A DNA stretch of 64,000 nucleotides from Gnetum montanum (taxonomy: Eukaryota > Streptophyta > Gnetopsida > Gnetales > Gnetaceae): NCBI GenBank assembly GCA_015680685.1, contig MNCI01001986.1, forward strand, positions 186,271-250,270. Reading direction: 5' to 3'. A program made the position numbers and the translations under genes. The notes below the pieces were generated by a model. The model searched no databases. It had not been told where the DNA came from and saw nothing but the letters and a program-made list of their open reading frames with translations. Positions 59,068 to 64,000 of the stretch are shown here, piece after piece (the stretch's first letter is position 1; each line of letters starts with the position of its first letter).

Positions 59068-60990
59068 TGTCTCCTTCTTCATATGAAAGGGCCTCACTAC
59101 CTAGGTCTGAAATAGGAAACAGTTGGTGACGTAATACACATGACATTGATCCGCCAGTCCCTCAACAAGTTCAAGTGGCATATATTCATTTCAATGAGTA
59201 TATACCAGACTTCACCTTTATCTTCCATCAAGATAAAAAACTGTGTTAGTAAGACTTAGAAGGTAACATAGTGTTACCTCCCCGTCATTCAATCCCAAGC
59301 ATTCTTCTTCATGCTCTCACATGAATTGGCATGTCGCACTCACATGCAGAATACGTTGTGCAAGATCATGACTTGAGAGAATACCATCCCATAGAGGCAC
59401 AACATCAAAGGGACTTGCAACAAGAGAGACATCATAAGTCTTTGAAGGGTAAGTGGTCCTAGGATGCCCCACATGTTTTAAGCAAAAATGAGGATGGTGA
59501 ACCTACCTCAGGTAGTTGCCCACAAAATGATGTTCCTTCCCTTGACTTTCGCCAAGGGGTTGTGTATCAGAACCTTTATTTCACTATTCATAACCCAGGT
59601 TTTGATACCCACAGGAACAAAGGGTTTGAAAAAGGGACATGAACTCATGATAAAGATGGACATTCTGATCGCAATCGCGATCAGGGCTGAGACCACAGAA
59701 GAGAAGGTAGTAGACACCGTCATGGTGACGGTTCTCCTTCTTCTTCACCTTCATCATCTCCTTCAACCTCTCATTGAATATCCAGATGTGGTCATAAAGA
59801 AAAGATCATGGGGATAAAGGTAGGCAAAGTGGAAGTCATAGACGAAATAGCCAAGAAAGGGGACGAGGGCATTCTAGAGAGTCACGACATAGAAGAAGGA
59901 AGAGTAGGGAACAACATAGGCATCATAGACGCCATGGACGAGACGATCACGATGAACCCCTCCTTGCTACTTGAAGTATGTTGAACATAACTGAGTCTGT
60001 TAGAATTCCAACAAGGAATTAGAAAGATAGGAGGATCAAGAGATTAGATATGAACAACATCCCACGATTTGAAGGGGGATACAATGTTGATCCTCAGAAT
60101 CATTTACAAGCATTCCATGATGCATGTGCCTTACAGAAGATAGAGAATGAATGGAAAAAACTTAATTTATTCTCTTAGACACTAGTTAAAGAAGCTAAAA
60201 GTTGGTATCAGTCCTTAGAACCAGAATCTATTCGTAATGGAGTACTATGTTGGAATTATTCAACGATAAGTATCAAACATACTCCCAAGTGTCTAACTTG
60301 TGAAAGCAAATCCAAGGCTAGAAACAAGGAGGACATGAACCCTTGGATGCTACCATGGGCTGATACTATGCATTGTTACATTGTTGTCTTGGCCATGGTT
60401 ATTCGCAATGGGATCAACTACGCCATCTCGTGGATGGGATTAGGCATGAAACGAGAAGAACCCTTGGGACTTATGCCCAAGTGAGAATATTCGAGCTTAG
60501 GTTCCATCAAATTCAAAGACTATTGGAACAAGTTGCTAAGGAAGAAGGTGAACTATGGAAGAGAGAAAGTGCGAAAGAGTATAACCGAGATCCTTCCATT
60601 CGAAAGAGGGGAGTAAGATTTTGTGAAGATGAAGAAGAGTCATCACTCGAAGAGATGGTGAATAGAAAAACTTTGCCTATCCAAAAGATGACATTAGAAG
60701 TTTCAGCAAAGGTAGACCAAATGTGGATTCCCTAGACAATAGATTTCAAACTATTCTTAAAATAGTAGAGGAGTCTAGAGAGCAAGGTAGTGATTGCGAA
60801 AAAAGAAAAAAGAGAGAAGCTAAACATGCATGTAGTAAGGGTAAGGGCAAAGTTGCCATCATTGAATAGGTTTTGGAGTTAGAAACAAAAAATGATAGTG
60901 GATGTGAGATATGTTAATATGACCATCCTAAGGGATGTTGCCCTATAATCTCACATTTGCAGGATTCTGGGGTGTATGCACTCAATCCAC
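59068..60990 (+). pseudogene. Element C gag relic
   Basis: ATG at 59068 begins MSPSSYERASLP. An Arg/His-rich region follows. The gag core is readable at about 60045-60735: MNNIPRFEGGYNVD, LQAFHDACALQKIENEW, LFNDKYQTYSQVSNL, DQLRHLVDGIRHETRRTL, with an open tail of 120 codons from 60373. A degraded knuckle (SGCEIC-x-YDHPKGCCPI) lies near 60898-60950. Confidence 0.7.
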
Positions 60991-61517
60991 AATTGAACAA
61001 ACGGCAAGCACCCTGAAGGTTACCTTATCCTCAAGGTAACCCAAGACAGTTTCACCAACCCTTAACGTATTATCCCAGTGGAACTCCACCATAATCGATT
61101 GAGCAATATCAACAGTGGCAATACCCAAAATCATGGGGAATGCCACCACCAAGGCAACAGTATCCTTACCGGCAACTTGACCCATATGGATATTACGTGT
61201 AGTAGTCAATCTCCCCATGTGACTCTTCTGGTCACGTCACTCCTCAACCTCACTACCAAGCGAACGAGTATTATGGGGCTCCCTCTTCTAGAGGTGATAT
61301 TCCACAAGCATATCATCCTTCTCATCCAATTACATCTCTTCCACCAATAGCTCCACCACCACCTACTTTAGCGATGCAAGGTGAAATCCCTATCCAATCA
61401 CAACAATGTAATACCACGAGGGCTATTAACTCTCAACCTACTGTTGGTTTCAAGAACCACATGTAGAAAAGACCTTTCTTTAGAACCAATAGTCCAACCA
61501 AGCCCTTGTAATCACAA

Positions 61518-62140
61518 GTGACTGATTCCTTAGATGCCTCAATATCAATCAAAACTTTGGAGCCCCCTTCAATCCAATCACTGCACTCAACACATACAAC
61601 CATGCTAACACATGCCATCACCGATTGGATCAATGCTAGCCACCTTTCTAGGAAATTCTCTGATCCTGGGAGTCCTCTAATATACTTACAATTTACTGGA
61701 AATGTGCCATGAAAGGCTCTTTTGGATTCAGGTTCTGGTGTCAACTTGATTTCTCAAGAAATGTACAAGGCCTAGAACCTGCCTCCATTGAAAAAGAGCA
61801 ACATCCATCTAGAGTTGGATGACCAGTCCATCATTGTCCCATTGGAACTGGTGAAAGACATTGTTACCATTGTTTGTGGGTGGTTGTACCCAACTGATTT
61901 CTAGTGATTCAGGTAAACAATGTTAAGGGGGACTTCCCAATCATAATGGGAAGAGCATGGTTAAGCACCCTCAACACACACCTAGGAATCTGCGATCTTT
62001 CCTTAGAAATATCAAAGGAAAATACATTTGAAAAGATCAAGAAGAAGAAAGTTCCATTCATCACATATAGTGACACAATGTGTAATTACATGCAGAGGTC
62101 ATGGTTTGTGAAAAGTTTAGCATTGCTTGCATGCAATTAG
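61518..62140 (+). pseudogene. Element C protease relic
   Basis: The active-site loop is ALLDSGSGVNLIS (about 61717-61755), a proper Asp-Ser-Gly. GDFPIIMGRAWLST, at about 61930-61971, is the C-terminal motif. A frame change and a stop near 61775 separate them. It is parallel to 33379-33969 of element A. Confidence 0.7.
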
Positions 62141-62259
62141 TGTGCACAATTGATTAACATATAAAGATGCATATATGCAGCAGCCACATGACAAGAAGAT
62201 AGCCAGTGGCTGATAGCTGATCAAGAAAGTAGTTCACTCATATGCATGGAACCAACTAA

Positions 62260-63410
62260 GGGTTTGACTTGTGCTTACATCGATAGCATAGACACATTAG
62301 AGCAAGTCCACCGCCAACTTCCAAGTCGTAACCTTGAAAATATCAACTGGGACAAGTTGCAAATCCCTAAGAAATTTAAGTAGGAGCCCCTAGAGCAGAA
62401 ATCATTGCCCACTGGTATGGAATACATGTTCCTTAAAAATGGAAAATTGGTAATTATCAATGCTAAGCTTGCTCCTCAATAGAAAGAAGAACTACTGAAG
62501 GTAATAAATAAATGGTCAGAAGTCTTCACTTGGTCATATCCCAAATTAACTAGAATAGATCCTAGGATATGCCAACATAGAATTTATGCTGACCCCTCCA
62601 TGAAGTCTTGAAGACAACTACAGAGGCGATTGAACCCTAAGCTGAAGCAAGTAGTTAAGGAAGAAATCGAACAACTTCTCAAGGCTGGGTTCATATACCC
62701 CATTGCTGATAGCAAATGGGTTAGACCCTTAGTTATTGTGCCTAAAAAGGGAGGCAAATGGAGGATGTGCATAGATTTTAGGCTACTAAATATGGCAACA
62801 TTCAATTATCACTTTCCATTGCCATTTGTCGATCAAGTCTTAGACACCATCATAGGGCATCACTATTACAGTTTTCTGGATGGATATAGCAAATATAACC
62901 AAATACAAATAGCCCCAGAAGACCAAGCCAAGACTACATTCACTAGTCCTTGGGGAATGTTCACATATAAATAGATGTCGTTTGGCTTGTGCAATGCCCC
63001 TGCAACATTTCAATGACTAGTTCTAAGCATATTCCAATAGTAGATAGAGAATGGCGTGGAGGTCTTAATGGACAACTTCTCCACTTATGGAGCAAACTTT
63101 GATAAAGCCTTAGATTGGTTGGAGTAAGTGTTAAAAATATGTGTAGAAACCAATTTGAGGCTTAACTGGAAGAAAAGCTATTTGATGGTCCAAGTAGGTG
63201 TAGTACTAGGGCACAAAATCTCACACACAGGGATAAAGGTAGATCCCAAGAAAATCAAAGTTATCCAAGGAATTACCTATCAACCAAAAACTGTCAAAGA
63301 TATTCAATTATTCCTTGGACACACTAGCTACTATAGGAGATTTATTGAGAACTTTTGAAAGGTTACCAAACCATTGGTGGAATTAACGAAAAATGACGTA
63401 CCTTTCGAAT
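62260..63410 (+). pseudogene. Element C reverse transcriptase relic with altered active site
   Basis: A good open stretch (62630-62974) reads ...QLLKAGFIYPIADSKWVRPLVIVPKKGGKWRMCIDFRLLN... and FLDGYSKYNQIQI, classic gypsy RT motifs. After two or three TAG stops the catalytic box reads VEVLMDNFSTYG (63059-63094), so the second Asp of xMDD is Asn (AAC, a G-to-A change). The thumb motifs VVLGHKISHTGIKVDPKKI and LFLGHTSYYRRFIENF follow (63128-63358). Confidence 0.75.
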
Positions 63411-64000
63411 GGACTAGGGAATGTGAACTAGCTTTCCAAACTTTAAAGCAGAAGCTTGTGGAAACACCCATTCTACAAGCTCTTGACTGGTCCAAACCAT
63501 TCCATATCATGAATGACACATCCAACTATGCCTTAGGAGCCATACTCATATAGTTAGATGACCAGAAACATACTTATTACATCCATTGTGCAAGTGGAAG
63601 TATCGTTGGTGCACAACTTAACTACACTACCACAAAGAAAGAATTAATGACTGTAGTGTTTGCACTAGAAAGGTTTAGACACTATGTATTAGGATATAAA
63701 GTATATATACATACAGATCATAGTGCAATCTAGTTGAATAAGCCAATGGTAAGCCCTCATATCATATGATGGCTTGTAATCTTACAAGAGTTTGATTTAA
63801 CAATGATCGATCATAAGGGCACTAAGAATGTAGTTGCTGATCATTTATCTCGGTTGCGATGGAACAACAAAGAGGATGAGTATTCAATTTTTGATCATTT
63901 CCTTGATGAATTCCTCTTTACTAGAGTAGTGAATAATCAATCACCCATGGAGACAAACTAGTACAGTAGTATTCTTACCTGTCTTCTCACCTAACAAACA
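63410..64000 (+). pseudogene. Element C RNase H relic and start of integrase linker
   Basis: Readable motifs are FHIMNDTSNYALGAIL (Asp kept, in the order N-D instead of T-D), GAQLNYTTTKKELMTVVFALERF (Glu), HTDHSAI and NVVADHLSRL. It runs into the linker before integrase at the window end. Single TAG stops occur at 63552 and about 63733. Confidence 0.7.

Larger units (their letters stand above)
58058..64000 (+). mobile_element. Element C: Ty3/gypsy (Athila/Tat-like) element, 3' end beyond window
   Basis: LTR, primer site, gag, protease, RT and RNase H relics occur in the same order as in element A and with clear protein similarity; integrase and the 3' LTR lie beyond the window. It is inserted in the 3' noncoding region of element B. 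The coding region has fewer breaks than in element A, so it is probably a younger or slower-decaying copy. It retains several Gln and Trp codons that are stops in element A. Confidence 0.8.

Noticed and set aside
1-64000. CRISPR array, bacterial operons, tRNA or rRNA genes
   Set aside because: None seen. The regular 38-bp array at 48.1-48.8 kb has no unique spacers and lies in a plant retrotransposon, so it is a minisatellite.

Overview
The window is nuclear DNA of a seed plant with a large, retrotransposon-rich genome. The evidence is one many-intron, plant-type host gene surrounded by nested and heavily mutated Ty3/gypsy LTR retrotransposons, L1-type LINE fragments and tRNA-derived SINEs. 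The very degraded elements would suit a gymnosperm, but that is inference. No bacterial, organellar, CRISPR, rRNA or tRNA gene was seen. Single N bases at 1442, 24010 and 31351 mark draft-assembly joins.

Host genes. On the minus strand, 17714 to 9965 carries a complete 17-exon gene for a 488-residue WD40 protein. I identify it as PRL1/PLRG1, the Prp46-class subunit of the spliceosome-associated NineTeen/MOS4 complex. All exon phases close, one exon is only 25 nt, and two of the sixteen introns are GC-AG. Upstream on the same strand lie a LINE ORF1 fragment (about 18.06-19.37 kb), a SINE (19.5 kb), a degenerate ~98-bp tandem repeat (20.1-20.5 kb) and what looks like a start-less fragment of a chloroplast ATP synthase delta (AtpD) gene (20.8-21.1 kb).

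Left flank (1-7255). These are the 3' ends of three LTR families, apparently nested: a family-C end (LTR remnant to 2100), a family-A end (LTR 3009-3838) and a family-B end (LTR 6275-7255). Region 7256-9700 is AT-rich and shows no gene.

Middle (22.9-30.2 kb). A minus-strand LTR (22961-23848) is followed by a degraded minus-strand retroelement or transposon ORF up to about 27.0 kb, then by an inverted fragment of the family-A 3' region (27.78-29.05 kb).

Right half. Element A (30198-39843) is a full-length Ty3/gypsy element of Athila/Tat type. It has both LTRs, a tRNA-Asp-like primer site, gag, PR, RT, RNase H and integrase relics, and a nearly matching 5-bp target duplication. Next comes a minus-strand LINE RT fragment (about 40.9-43.36 kb) holding a SINE with an 18-bp target duplication. 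Element B starts at 43361; it has a gag-like region plus an unfamiliar acidic ORF and no pol. Its gag is split by element D (45109-54794, minus strand, perfect ATGCT target duplication), a gag-protease-only element with a 38-bp minisatellite and an antisense ORF. Element C (58058 to the window end) sits in the 3' region of B and carries gag, PR, RT and RNase H relics, with a changed RT catalytic motif.

Families A, B and C share LTR ends, a tRNA-Asp-like primer site and a 3' noncoding module but differ in U3 and coding content. Premature stops fall mainly where cytosine deamination of Gln and Trp codons would put them, as expected for long-methylated silent elements.
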